NCBI RefSeq assembly: GCF_042646425.1
Contig: NZ_JBHRTR010000050.1
Coordinates: 48,882-112,881, forward strand
Direction of reading: 5' to 3'
Source of the DNA: Marinibaculum pumilum
Lineage (GTDB): Bacteria > Pseudomonadota > Alphaproteobacteria > Ferrovibrionales > Ferrovibrionaceae
Length of the DNA stretch: 64,000 nt
Positions 8,726 through 16,996 of this stretch are shown piece by piece. The stretch's first letter is position 1, and each line of letters starts with the position of its first letter. A program made the translations under genes and the position numbers. Under the pieces are notes generated by a model. That model made no database searches. It saw nothing but the letters and a program-made list of their open reading frames with translations, and was not told the DNA's origin.

Positions 8726-9307
8726 ATGATGCCAAGCGACATAGCCGAGGAAGGCCGCGGCGCCGGCCCGGACGAGGCGGCTCTCGGCCGCAGCCTGCTC
8801 ATCGTCGATGACGACGAACCGTTCCGGACGCGTCTGGCGCGGGCGATGGAGAAGCGCGACTTCCTGGTCCAGGCCGCCGGCGGCGTGGAAGAGGCGATCC
8901 GGATGGCCCGCAGCGAGCCACCCGCCTTTGCGGTGGTCGACCTGAAGCTTGCCGATGGCAGCGGCCTGGATATCGTCGAATCGCTGCGGCGCCTGCGCCC
9001 CGACATGCGCATCGTCATGCTGACCGGCTTTGGCAATATCGCCACGGCGGTGGCCGCGGTGAAGGCCGGTGCGATCGACTATCTGGCGAAGCCGGCGGAG
9101 CCGGACGATATCGAGGCGGCGCTGCTGGCCGCGCCGGAAGGCAAGCCGGAGCCGCCGGAACATCCGATGTCGGCGGCCCGCGTCCGCTGGGAGCATATCC
9201 AGCGCGTCTATGAACTCTGCGACCGGAACGTGTCGGAGACCGCCCGGCGCCTGAACATGCATCGACGCACCCTGCAGCGCATTCTCGCGAAGCGCTCGCC
9301 GCAATAA
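8726..9307 (+). CDS. regA: RegA/PrrA/ActR response regulator
   Basis: About 193 residues: a receiver domain (acid pocket LLIVDDDEPF, phospho-Asp in VVDLKLADGSG, Thr in MLTGFG, Lys in YLAKPAE) and a short Fis-type helix-turn-helix, NVSETARRLNMHRRTLQRIL, the almost invariant DNA-binding helix of this family. It controls respiration, redox-linked and carbon/nitrogen genes. A GGGGAG ribosome site touches the first of two consecutive ATGs (8726, 8729); the second gives better spacing. It lies 185 bases after regB, so it could have its own promoter. Confidence 0.95.
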   Translation: MMPSDIAEEGRGAGPDEAALGRSLLIVDDDEPFRTRLARAMEKRDFLVQAAGGVEEAIRMARSEPPAFAVVDLKLADGSGLDIVESLRRLRPDMRIVMLTGFGNIATAVAAVKAGAIDYLAKPAEPDDIEAALLAAPEGKPEPPEHPMSAARVRWEHIQRVYELCDRNVSETARRLNMHRRTLQRILAKRSPQ

Positions 9308-9363
9308 CGCCGGCACGGCTATAACCTGGGCGGGCGGAACGGCGCGCGGGGCGGGCGCGGCGG

Positions 9364-9379
9364 CGGCACGATCCTTGCG
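9364..9379 (+). promoter_or_regulatory. candidate sigma-54 promoter upstream of the glycosyltransferase/HprK-like/PqqD-like operon
   Basis: CGGCAC-N5-TTGCG matches the -24/-12 consensus TGGCAC-N5-TTGCW at 9 of 11 positions, with the strict 10-base spacing between GG and GC. Transcription would start near 9390, leaving a leader of about 75 bases before the ATG at 9466. Similar sites lie upstream of 18458, 22413 and 49610. Confidence 0.5.
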
Positions 9380-9465
9380 CGACGCCCCGGAAACCAGGTC
9401 GCCGATCCGGGTCGCGGATCCGGGCCGCGGGTCCAAGGTCGAAACCTGCCGGGGGGCAAGGCTGC

Positions 9466-10890
9466 ATGCGCGTTCTTTTCCTGCACAACAACTTTCCTGC
9501 GCAGTATCGTCACGTCGCGCCGGCGCTGGCGGCGTCGGGGCACGACGTGGTCTTCGTCACCCAGCGCCAGGGCGGCACCCTGCCCGGCGTCCGGACCCGG
9601 GTCTACAAGCCCAGCCGGCAGGCGGCGAAGGAAACCCACCACTATCTGCGGGGCACGGAAAGCGCGGTGCTGAACGGCCAGGCCGTCTGGCGGGTCTGTC
9701 GCGACCTCGCCCGCGAGGGCTTCGTGCCCGACATCGTCTGCAGCCATTCCGGCTGGGGCAATGCGCTCTACGTCCAGGACGTCTTTCCGCAGGTGCGCAG
9801 CCTCGTGTACTACGAATGGTACTATCGCGGGCGGGGTTCCGATGCCGACTTCCTGCAGGATCCGCCGCTCGGGGCGGACGACCTCTGCCGCCTGCGCACG
9901 CGCAACGCCTCGATCCTGCTGGACCTCGCGGCCTGCGACTGGGGCATCTCGCCCACCCGCTTCCAGATGTCCCGCTTTCCCGGCCTGTTCCGGCAGAAGA
10001 TGACCGTCCTGCACGACGGCATCGACGTGACCTTCTTCGCCCCTGCGGCAGATGCCCGCGCCAGGCTGGCGGCGCTCGCGATCCCCGGCCTGGAGCTGAA
10101 GCCGGAGACGGAGATCGTGACCTATGCCACCCGCGGCATGGAGCCCTATCGCGGCTTTCCGCAGTTCATGCGCGCGGCGGCGCAGGTCCTGAAGGAGCGG
10201 CCGCAGGCGCAGGCCATCGTGGTCGGCGAGGACCGGGTCGCCTATGGCCGGCAGCTGCCGCCGGGGGAAAGCTGGCGGCAGCGGATGATGGACGAGCTGA
10301 AGATCGACCCGTCGCGCATCCATTTCACCGGTTTGCTACCCTATCCCGACTATCTGACCGTTCTGCAGGCCTCCGACTGCCATATCTACATGACGGTGCC
10401 CTTCGTGCTGTCCTGGTCGCTGCTGGAGGCGATGTCGACCGGTTGCCTGATCGTCGGCTCCGATACCGCGCCGATCCGGGAACTGATCGACGACGGGGCG
10501 GAGGGCCTGCTGGCCGACTTCTTCGACACCGATGCGCTGGCCGGACGGATGCATGCCGCACTCGACCTGCCGGACGGCGGGCGGGTCCTGCGGCAGGCGG
10601 CGCGGCGGCGGATTGTCGACGGCTATGCCTTGCAGGACCTGCTGCCGCGGCATCTGCGGCTGATCCGGGATGTCGCGGCGGGAACGCTGCCGCCGCTTCG
10701 CGACGAGCCGGCCCTGCGCCGGGCGCCGGATGCCGGTCCCGCCGATCCGGAGCCCGACGCCGGCGCGGCGCCGGGCGCGGCAGGGGATGCCGGCGGCCAG
10801 GAGGCAGATCCCGAAGGCGGTTCCGGGGCGAAGCCAGGCGGCAAGTCCGGCGGACGCCGCCGCAAGTCGGGCCGCAAAGCGGTCGCGTGA
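9466..10890 (+). CDS. GT4-family glycosyltransferase with basic low-complexity tail
   Basis: 474 residues in the GT-B fold. The N-terminal Rossmann half starts MRVLFLHNNFPAQYRHVAPALAASGHDV; the C-terminal half has IVVGEDRVAYG, HFTGLLPYPDYL and the nucleotide-sugar-binding region ending in LLEAMSTGCLIVGSD. Presumably it transfers a sugar during EPS repeat-unit assembly; donor and acceptor are unknown. The last 60 or so residues are Gly/Asp/Pro-rich and then Lys/Arg-rich (SGGRRRKSGRK), outside the catalytic fold. The stop overlaps the GTG start of the next gene (GTGA). Confidence 0.85.
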   Translation: MRVLFLHNNFPAQYRHVAPALAASGHDVVFVTQRQGGTLPGVRTRVYKPSRQAAKETHHYLRGTESAVLNGQAVWRVCRDLAREGFVPDIVCSHSGWGNALYVQDVFPQVRSLVYYEWYYRGRGSDADFLQDPPLGADDLCRLRTRNASILLDLAACDWGISPTRFQMSRFPGLFRQKMTVLHDGIDVTFFAPAADARARLAALAIPGLELKPETEIVTYATRGMEPYRGFPQFMRAAAQVLKERPQAQAIVVGEDRVAYGRQLPPGESWRQRMMDELKIDPSRIHFTGLLPYPDYLTVLQASDCHIYMTVPFVLSWSLLEAMSTGCLIVGSDTAPIRELIDDGAEGLLADFFDTDALAGRMHAALDLPDGGRVLRQAARRRIVDGYALQDLLPRHLRLIRDVAAGTLPPLRDEPALRRAPDAGPADPEPDAGAAPGAAGDAGGQEADPEGGSGAKPGGKSGGRRRKSGRKAVA

Positions 10891-11780
10891 CCGGGCTTTG
10901 CCTCGCCGCACCGGACGGGGGCCCGCCGGTCCTGCTGCAGGCAGCCGCCGGCACCGGGCCGGTCCTGGCGCATCTGCGGATGGTGGCGGCCGGCTGGCCG
11001 GAGGCGCAGGCAGGTCCCGAGGCGGTGGCTGCCGGCGCCATACTGTCTGAGGGAGCGGGCTACTGGCGGCTCGATTCGCCCGCCCTCGAGGACGGCACCG
11101 CCCTGTTCGACAATGCCCTCGCCGCCGCCAACGCCGCCGCCGGCGTGATGGTTTCGGCACTCCTGCAACAGCGGCCCGACTGGCTGTGCCTGCATGCCGC
11201 CGCCATCCGGCCGGCCGGCGGTGGGGAGGCCTGGCTGTTTCCCGGCGCCCACAAGGCGGGCAAGAGCCTGTTCGCTGCCGTGGCGGCGGCTGGCGGCGCA
11301 TCCCTGCTGTCCGACGACCGGGCGGTGCTGGACCTGTCGGGTGCCGGCCCGGCCGGCGCGCTGATCGCGCTCGGCATCCAGCCGAAGCTGCGCCTGCCGC
11401 TCCCGGCCGACCTGCCGGCGCCGCTGGCCGCCTTCATCGCAGGCCGGCTGGGGCCGCAGGAAGGCGAGATGCATTTCCTGGCCCTGCCCGCCGGGACGGG
11501 CGGCGGTATGCTGATGCCGTTCGGCGCCCGCGCCCGGCTGGCGCGGATCTGGTTCCTGAACCGGGATCCCGATGCCGCGGCGCCAGCCATCGCGGGGCTG
11601 CGACAGGCGGAAGCGGCTGCGCGCCTGATACCCTATATATATGCACCGGGGCGCGATGCTGCCGGACGGATCGCAGCAGCGGCCCGGCTTGCCGGGGCGA
11701 TTCCGGTGCAGGAACTGCGGTATCGCGACAGCTGGGACGCCGTGGCGATGCTGAACGCGCCACCACCGGGCATCGTTTAG
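10887..11780 (+). CDS. HprK-like P-loop kinase (HPr-rel-A type)
   Basis: 297 residues from a GTG coupled to the glycosyltransferase stop. The core resembles HPr kinase/phosphorylase: LCLHAAAI, a Walker A loop P-G-A-H-K-A-G-K-S at about residues 119-127, then LLSDDRAVLDL, the conserved S-D-D of HprK-related proteins. True HPr kinases phosphorylate HPr of the sugar PTS; small HprK-related kinases paired with PqqD-like proteins occur in EPS and RiPP-like loci, with unknown targets. Here PqqD follows 22 bases later and no PTS gene is in sight. Residues 1-60 are poorly conserved by eye. Naming it kinase rests on the P-loop and context. Confidence 0.75.
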   Translation: MTGLCLAAPDGGPPVLLQAAAGTGPVLAHLRMVAAGWPEAQAGPEAVAAGAILSEGAGYWRLDSPALEDGTALFDNALAAANAAAGVMVSALLQQRPDWLCLHAAAIRPAGGGEAWLFPGAHKAGKSLFAAVAAAGGASLLSDDRAVLDLSGAGPAGALIALGIQPKLRLPLPADLPAPLAAFIAGRLGPQEGEMHFLALPAGTGGGMLMPFGARARLARIWFLNRDPDAAAPAIAGLRQAEAAARLIPYIYAPGRDAAGRIAAAARLAGAIPVQELRYRDSWDAVAMLNAPPPGIV

Positions 11781-11802
11781 GGCAAGGGGAAGGGGCAGCG
11801 CG

Positions 11803-12102
11803 ATGATGACCGCCGACACCTATGCACGCCGGCCCGACCTGGCGGCGACCGAGGTCGAGCAGGAGCTGTTCCTGATCGTTCCGGAAGGGCAGGAGATCGT
11901 GCATCTCGACCGCATGGCCGCGGCCCTGTGGCGCCTCCTGTCCGAGCCGATGACCCTGAACGGCATCGTCGACACCTTCGCCGCCGCCTTTCCGGAGACG
12001 CCGGTGGCGCAACTGCGCGCCGACGTCCTGACCGCGCTGGGGGAACTGGAGGAACAGCGCGTGATCGCGGTGGAGCGCATCGGCCGCGGCGGGCCGCTCT
12101 GA
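11803..12102 (+). CDS. PqqD-family peptide-chaperone-like protein
   Basis: 99 residues with the small winged-helix pattern of PqqD: an N-terminal strand with EQELFLIVPEGQEIVHLDRMAAALWRLL in family order (x-x-L-N-x-x-A-x-x-I-W-x-L), a middle L-x-x-I-V-D-T-F-A-A-A-F and a C-terminal V-L-T-A-L-G-E-L-E-E-Q-R-V-I. PqqD proteins bind precursor peptides and present them to a modifying enzyme. Here the neighbour is the HprK-like kinase, and no radical-SAM, cyclodehydratase or lasso cyclase gene is visible in the window. The substrate is unknown. Confidence 0.8.
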   Translation: MMTADTYARRPDLAATEVEQELFLIVPEGQEIVHLDRMAAALWRLLSEPMTLNGIVDTFAAAFPETPVAQLRADVLTALGELEEQRVIAVERIGRGGPL

Positions 12103-12110
12103 AGCATGGC

Positions 12111-12132
12111 CGCCCCGGCGGGCGCCGGGGCG
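12111..12132. terminator. bidirectional hairpin between PqqD-like and HlyD-like genes
   Basis: CGCCCCGGCG and CGCCGGGGCG form a perfect 10-bp inverted repeat with a 2-base centre, lying between two convergent stop codons (12102 and 12141). T-tracts are absent, as is common at this G+C. Position and symmetry support termination in both directions. Confidence 0.6.
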
Positions 12133-12140
12133 GGGCCGGA

Positions 12141-13682
12141 TCAGTTCTCGGTAAAGGCGGTGTCGGTGGTCGACAGGATGCGGTCCGTCAGATAGGCGAG
12201 GATCGACTTCTCGCCGGTCTGCAGTTCCACGTCGACCAGCATGCCCGGCGTCACCGGCTGCTGGCCCTCCGCCGCGCCCAGATAGTCGCGCTCGGTGCGG
12301 ACCTCAGTCTCATAGTAGATCTGGCCGGTCTTCTGGTCCGTGGTGGCGTCGGCATCGATCCGCGCGACCTCGCCCGTCAGCACGCCGTATTTCAGGAAGT
12401 CGTAGGTCCGCACCTTGACCCGCGCCTTCTGGCCGACATGGATCTGGCCGATATCGTCGTTCGGCACCCGGGCCTCGATGATCAGCCGGTCGCTGACGGG
12501 CACGATGTTCATCAGCGGTTCCAGCGGACTGAGCGACTGGCCGATATTCACCACGTTCAGGTCCTGCACGATGCCCGCCGACGGGGCGGTCAGGGTCAGG
12601 TCGCGCAGCCGCGCGGCCAGCTGCTGGCGCTGCTCGGCCAGGCTCTCCCGCTCCGACCGCGCCGCGGTGAGCTCGTCGAAGACGGTGTTGGTGAAGTCCT
12701 GGTCGACGAGCTCAAGCTGGGCGCGGGTCTCCTCCAGCGCCGCCCGGTTCGCGTTGAGGCTCTGCATCAGCCGGGCGATCTCGCCCTGGCGGTCGCTGAT
12801 GTCGCGCTCGATGCTCTGATAGCGCAGCCAGGGGAAATAGCCCTTGCCCGCCAGCTCCTTCAGGCTCGTGCCCTGGGCCTGCAGGATCTTCAGCCCGGAC
12901 CGCTGCGACGACAGCAGCTGCTCCGTCGAGGCGATCTCCGCCTGGCGTTGCAGGATCGCGTTCTCCGCCTGCAGCCGGCGGTTCTGCAGCGCGTCGGCAC
13001 GGCTCTGGAACTGGTTGCGCTGCAGGGCGACCAGGTCGGGCCGGTCGCGCAGGATCTCCTTCGGGAAGGGGATGGTCGGCTCGCCCAGGGCCTCCGCCTC
13101 CAGGCGGGCCGCCCGGGCGGCCACCTCTTGCCAGGCGCCGGTGACCCGGTCCAGTTCGGACTGCAGCAGTTCCGGGTTCAGGCGCAGCAGCGGCTGGCCC
13201 TCGGTCACCCGCTCGCCCTCGCGGACCATGATCTCCGCCACCCGGCCGCCCTCGGCATGGTTGACCACTTTCACCCGGCCGCCCGGGCGGACCTGGCCCG
13301 GTGCATGGACCGACTGCTCCACCTCGGTGAGGGCCGACCAGATCAGGAAGATCAGGAAAAAGGCGGCGATGACGATGACCAGCAGGGTGGCGACCGGGGA
13401 GTGACGCCGGCCGCTGATCGCCTCGTGCTCGGGCAGGAAGTCGGTGTACTGGCCGCGCAGCTGCTTCCACGCCATCGCGCTGCCGCGCTGCATCATGGTG
13501 GGCCGCTGCGGCTTCGCGCCGGCCCCCTTCTTGCTGCCGCCCGGCGTTCCGGCCAGGCGCAGCTCCGCCGGCCGGGTCACCGCGCCTCCCGGTGCGCTAT
13601 CGGCATCGCCGCCGGTTCGGCCGGATCCCCTGCCGGGCGGCCCGGCATCCCGGTCGGGGGGGCCTGGCGCCTGCTCCGCCAT
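12141..13682 (-). CDS. HlyD-family periplasmic adaptor of a type I secretion system
   Basis: 513 residues. A cytoplasmic Gly/Pro-rich head of about 90 residues precedes one transmembrane helix (VATLLVIVIAAFFLIFLIW). Next come the first lipoyl half (PGGRVKVVNHAEGGRVAEIMVREGERV in family order), a long coiled-coil hairpin, and the second half LTAPSAGIVQDLNV, ending with a beta-barrel domain and GMLVDVELQTGEKSILAYL, the typical HlyD/LapC end. It bridges the ABC exporter to an outer-membrane TolC-type channel, which is not in this window. The start codon overlaps the exporter stop by one base (TGATG), so the two form one operon. Confidence 0.92.
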   Translation of the reverse strand: MAEQAPGPPDRDAGPPGRGSGRTGGDADSAPGGAVTRPAELRLAGTPGGSKKGAGAKPQRPTMMQRGSAMAWKQLRGQYTDFLPEHEAISGRRHSPVATLLVIVIAAFFLIFLIWSALTEVEQSVHAPGQVRPGGRVKVVNHAEGGRVAEIMVREGERVTEGQPLLRLNPELLQSELDRVTGAWQEVAARAARLEAEALGEPTIPFPKEILRDRPDLVALQRNQFQSRADALQNRRLQAENAILQRQAEIASTEQLLSSQRSGLKILQAQGTSLKELAGKGYFPWLRYQSIERDISDRQGEIARLMQSLNANRAALEETRAQLELVDQDFTNTVFDELTAARSERESLAEQRQQLAARLRDLTLTAPSAGIVQDLNVVNIGQSLSPLEPLMNIVPVSDRLIIEARVPNDDIGQIHVGQKARVKVRTYDFLKYGVLTGEVARIDADATTDQKTGQIYYETEVRTERDYLGAAEGQQPVTPGMLVDVELQTGEKSILAYLTDRILSTTDTAFTEN

Positions 13683-16633
13683 CAGGTGCGCGTCCCGGCG
13701 CGCTCGCCGTCCTGTCCCGGGCTGGGCGCCGAATCCAGCCGCCGCGGCCGGCCGTCATTGTCCCAGTCGCCGCCACCGGCATCGCCGCCGGGACTGCGTT
13801 CGCCGGCGGCTTCCGCGGCGCGCTCCGCCATTCGCGTGCGGGCGAAGGCGATCACCTCCTGCGGCGGCCCGGCGCGCTCGATCCGGCCGTCGATCACCAG
13901 CGCGGCGCGGTCGGCCACGACCACCGGCGCCATGCGGTGGGAGATCAGGATGATCGTCCGGCCCCGCGCGGCACGGCGCAGGTTGCGCATCAGCCGTTCC
14001 TCGGTGACCGCGTCCAGGGCGCTGGTCGCCTCGTCCAGCACCAGGATCCGGGGGTTGCGCATCAGCGCCCGCGCGATCGACAGCATCTGGCGCTGGCCGG
14101 CGCTGAGCCCGAAGCCGCGTTCGGTCAGGACCGTGTCATAGCCCTTCGGCAGGTGCTGGATGAAGTCGTGTGCGCCGACGAAGCGCGCAACCTGGACGAC
14201 GCGGGCGGGGTCCTTGTCGCCGACCCCGAAGGCGATGTTCTCGCGCACCGTGCCGGCGAACAGCTGGATGTCCTGGGGCACCACGCCGATCTGGCGGCGC
14301 AGGGAGGAGGGCGACATGTGCTGCACGTCGGTGCCGTCGATCAGCACCCGGCCATGACTGGGGGCATAGAGCCCCTGGACGAGCTTGGCGATGGTCGACT
14401 TGCCGGAGCCGCTGGGACCGATGATGCCGATCACCTGCCCGGGCTCGATCTCCATGCTGACATCCTGCAGCACTTCCGGCCCGTCCTCGTCATAGCCGAA
14501 GGAGACGTTCTCCAGCCGGATATGGCCGCGCAGGGTGAGGCCGGGCCCGACCTCCCCCGGCTTCAGCTCCACCGGCTCGTCCATGATCTGGTTGATCCGG
14601 GTGAAGGCGGCGCGAACCTCCTGCAGCTGGTACCAGGCGGACACCACCTGCCGCATCGGCGCGATCGCCCGGCTGGCCAGGATGTTGGCGGCGATCAGCT
14701 CGCCGATGTTCATGTCGCCGGCGATGATCGCGCGCGCGCCGATGACGATGATCGCCAGCCCGGCGACCTGCTGCAGCAGCTGGCCGATGGTGGCGATGGC
14801 ACCGGACAGGTTGCTGACCCGGAAGCCGGTCCAGGCCGCCAGGCCGAGCCGTTCGTGGAAGCGGCGCTCGACCTCCGATTCCAGGGCCAGCGACTTCACC
14901 GTCAGGGCATTGGTGATCGTCTCGTTCAAGGCGGAGGACCGGGCCGCCTGGCCCATGAAGCTCTGCTCGGCCAGCTTGCGCTGGGTGGCGTGGAAGGCGA
15001 TCGACAGCAGCACGAAGACCGGCATCACGGCGAGGGTGACGAAGCCGAGCATCGAGTTGATCATGAACAGCACGAGCAGGAACACGCCGACGAAGGCGAG
15101 GTCGACGATCGTCAGCGGCATCTGGCCGGTGAAGAACGCGCGGATCGTGTCGAGCTGGCGCAGCCGCTCGCCGATCATGCCGGAGGCGGTGTTCTCGAAA
15201 TGGCGGTAGGGCAGGTGCAGCAGGTGGTGGAACACCTCGCCGCCGATCAGCGCTTCCAGCCGCGCGCCGGTATGGCTTGAGATGTAGCTGCGCACCACCC
15301 GCAGCAGGGCGTCGAAGACGTAGAGGGAGATCATCCCGATGGCCAGCACGGTCAGGGTGTCGACCGCCTGGTTGCCGATGACCTTGTTGTAGACGGTCAT
15401 CACGAAGAGCGGCCCGGCCAGGGCGAAGATATTGATGACCAGGGAGGCAATGCCCAGTTCCCAGATCACGCCGCGGACCCGCGCCATGATCAGCTGGCGC
15501 CAATGCTGGTTCTCCTGGTCCGCGGCGGAGAACGGCTTCAGCAGCAGGATGGCGCCGCCTGCCGCCTCGATCTCGCCGATCAGTTCGTCGCGGGAGACGG
15601 TCAGGTTTGCCGAGGCGCGCGGGTCGTAGATCGAATAGTTCGGCCCGTCCTGTTCCAGGATCACCCGCGCCGTGGCCGTGCCATGCTCGCCTTCGCCCAG
15701 TTCCTCGCCATCGTCCGGCTGCGGGTCGCGCAGCAGCACGAACGGCGCCGGGAAGGTGTCCAGGCTTTCCCGGTTCAGGGGCGCCACGGCGACCTTGTAG
15801 CCGAGCCGGCTGCCGGCCAGATGCAGGGCTTCGAGGGTCAGCTCGTCCGGGCTGACCGCCCCCGCGGCCAGGACATCCGTCTCTCCCACCGGCCGGCCGT
15901 AGAACTGCGTGACCCGCATCACCGCACGCATCAGGTCGCGCGCGCGGCGGTGTTTCGCCCGGGCGGCACTGGCTTTCGCGGCCGCCTTGGCCACCGCCGG
16001 ATCCTCTTCCGCCTCTGCCGCCGCCGGGGCGGGCAGGCCGCTGCTTCCGGCGGCTCCGTCCGGCGCCGCTTCCGCCGCGACTGCCATCCCATCGCCGGCG
16101 GATCCGGCGCGCGACCGAGGTGGCAGCGGGGTCACGTTGCTGCCGTCCGGCGCCGGGGCTTGCGGACCGCGGGCGGGCGGTCTGGCCGGGTCGCCGGGTC
16201 CGGCCGGCCCGTCCGCGACAGACGGCCGGGGTGCCGCCGCGTCACCTCCCGCCGCGTCGCCTCCCGCCGCGTCACCTCCCGTTGCGCCGGGTGCCGGAGC
16301 AGAGGGTGTCGGAGCCGCGTGTGTCGGTCCGGCGGGTGCCGATGCGGCGGGGCCTGGGGCTTCGGCCGAGGGCGCGTCCTGTTCCGGCACCGCGCTGGCC
16401 GCAGTGCCGGGGGTGCTGGCTTCCTCCGCACCCGGTGCGGCTGCGACGGGTGGTTCCTGCGGGATGCCACGCTCGCGCCGGCGCTTCACCCGCACGACCC
16501 TTCGGGCTGGCTGCCTGCCGTCTCCGTCGGAGTTCCGGTCCCCGTCGGGCCGCTCGGAATTCTGCTGTACTCGGTCTGAAGCCACTGCCGTTGCCTTGCC
16601 CCGTCCCGGATCCGTTCCGGCGGGCCTGCCCAT
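13682..16633 (-). CDS. type I secretion ABC exporter (HlyB/LapB type) with long N-terminal extension
   Basis: About 983 residues from ATG 16633. Order: 1-240 low-complexity Ala/Pro/Gly-rich with a basic patch (RRVVRVKRRRERG); 240-370 a C39-peptidase-like domain in which I see no catalytic cysteine (as in HlyB); 385-670 the membrane domain; 700-940 the ATPase with Walker A GPSGSGKST (about 735), signature LSAGQRQ (about 841), Walker B ILVLDEATSALD and switch His LISHRMAP. It exports RTX-type proteins in one step. A GTG at 16585 is an alternative start; the long extension is unusual and makes the true start uncertain. The RTX protein at 49.6 kb is the obvious cargo candidate. Confidence 0.9.
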   Translation of the reverse strand: MGRPAGTDPGRGKATAVASDRVQQNSERPDGDRNSDGDGRQPARRVVRVKRRRERGIPQEPPVAAAPGAEEASTPGTAASAVPEQDAPSAEAPGPAASAPAGPTHAAPTPSAPAPGATGGDAAGGDAAGGDAAAPRPSVADGPAGPGDPARPPARGPQAPAPDGSNVTPLPPRSRAGSAGDGMAVAAEAAPDGAAGSSGLPAPAAAEAEEDPAVAKAAAKASAARAKHRRARDLMRAVMRVTQFYGRPVGETDVLAAGAVSPDELTLEALHLAGSRLGYKVAVAPLNRESLDTFPAPFVLLRDPQPDDGEELGEGEHGTATARVILEQDGPNYSIYDPRASANLTVSRDELIGEIEAAGGAILLLKPFSAADQENQHWRQLIMARVRGVIWELGIASLVINIFALAGPLFVMTVYNKVIGNQAVDTLTVLAIGMISLYVFDALLRVVRSYISSHTGARLEALIGGEVFHHLLHLPYRHFENTASGMIGERLRQLDTIRAFFTGQMPLTIVDLAFVGVFLLVLFMINSMLGFVTLAVMPVFVLLSIAFHATQRKLAEQSFMGQAARSSALNETITNALTVKSLALESEVERRFHERLGLAAWTGFRVSNLSGAIATIGQLLQQVAGLAIIVIGARAIIAGDMNIGELIAANILASRAIAPMRQVVSAWYQLQEVRAAFTRINQIMDEPVELKPGEVGPGLTLRGHIRLENVSFGYDEDGPEVLQDVSMEIEPGQVIGIIGPSGSGKSTIAKLVQGLYAPSHGRVLIDGTDVQHMSPSSLRRQIGVVPQDIQLFAGTVRENIAFGVGDKDPARVVQVARFVGAHDFIQHLPKGYDTVLTERGFGLSAGQRQMLSIARALMRNPRILVLDEATSALDAVTEERLMRNLRRAARGRTIILISHRMAPVVVADRAALVIDGRIERAGPPQEVIAFARTRMAERAAEAAGERSPGGDAGGGDWDNDGRPRRLDSAPSPGQDGERAGTRT
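16236..16280. repeat. three tandem 15-bp units inside the exporter gene
   Basis: Three copies of a 15-base unit (GCCGCGTCACCTCCC, the middle copy with one change) encode a repeated G-G-D-A-A on the minus strand, in the low-complexity N-terminal extension. Such in-frame units can expand or contract by slippage without breaking the frame. Confidence 0.9.
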
Positions 16634-16996
16634 GCGCGATTCATGCCGCCTTCGCGACCCGGACGACCAGGTCCCCGACCCCCGGACCCCGTCGCCCCGG
16701 ACCCTCGGACCTTGGACCCCCGGACCTCGGACTGCCGGTACACCAGCCTGTCTCCGGGCAGGAAGACAGCGCTGCCTGTCCGCGTGTCGGGGTGCGGTAC
16801 GGCCGATGCCCGCCATACCGCACGCATCCGACGATGGTGTCGCACACCCGCCCTGCTCCGGCAGGCTGGGCGGTCCGGCGCCCTCTGCCGGGGCGGGCGC
16901 GGCAATGCCCCGCCCGGGCGGTTGTTCCGCAGCCACCCCTTCGGACAGATTACCGGGTTCTGGCAGTGGCCGCCACGGACAAACGGCCGGCGCCGG
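16634..16996. other. gene-free stretch with degenerate GGACC-type repeats
   Basis: 363 bases between the nucleotidyltransferase stop and the exporter start, both on the minus strand. From about 16655 to 16735 the plus strand is an irregular run of C(C)GGACC/CCGACC units. I see no convincing protein here in any frame. It must hold the exporter promoter if that gene is not read through from the nucleotidyltransferase. Confidence 0.5.

Noticed and set aside
16629..16646. GG-N10-GC spaced site on the minus strand at the exporter start, CGGCAT-N5-GCGCA
   Set aside because: The -12 half matches poorly and overlaps the likely ATG. At this G+C such loose matches are common.
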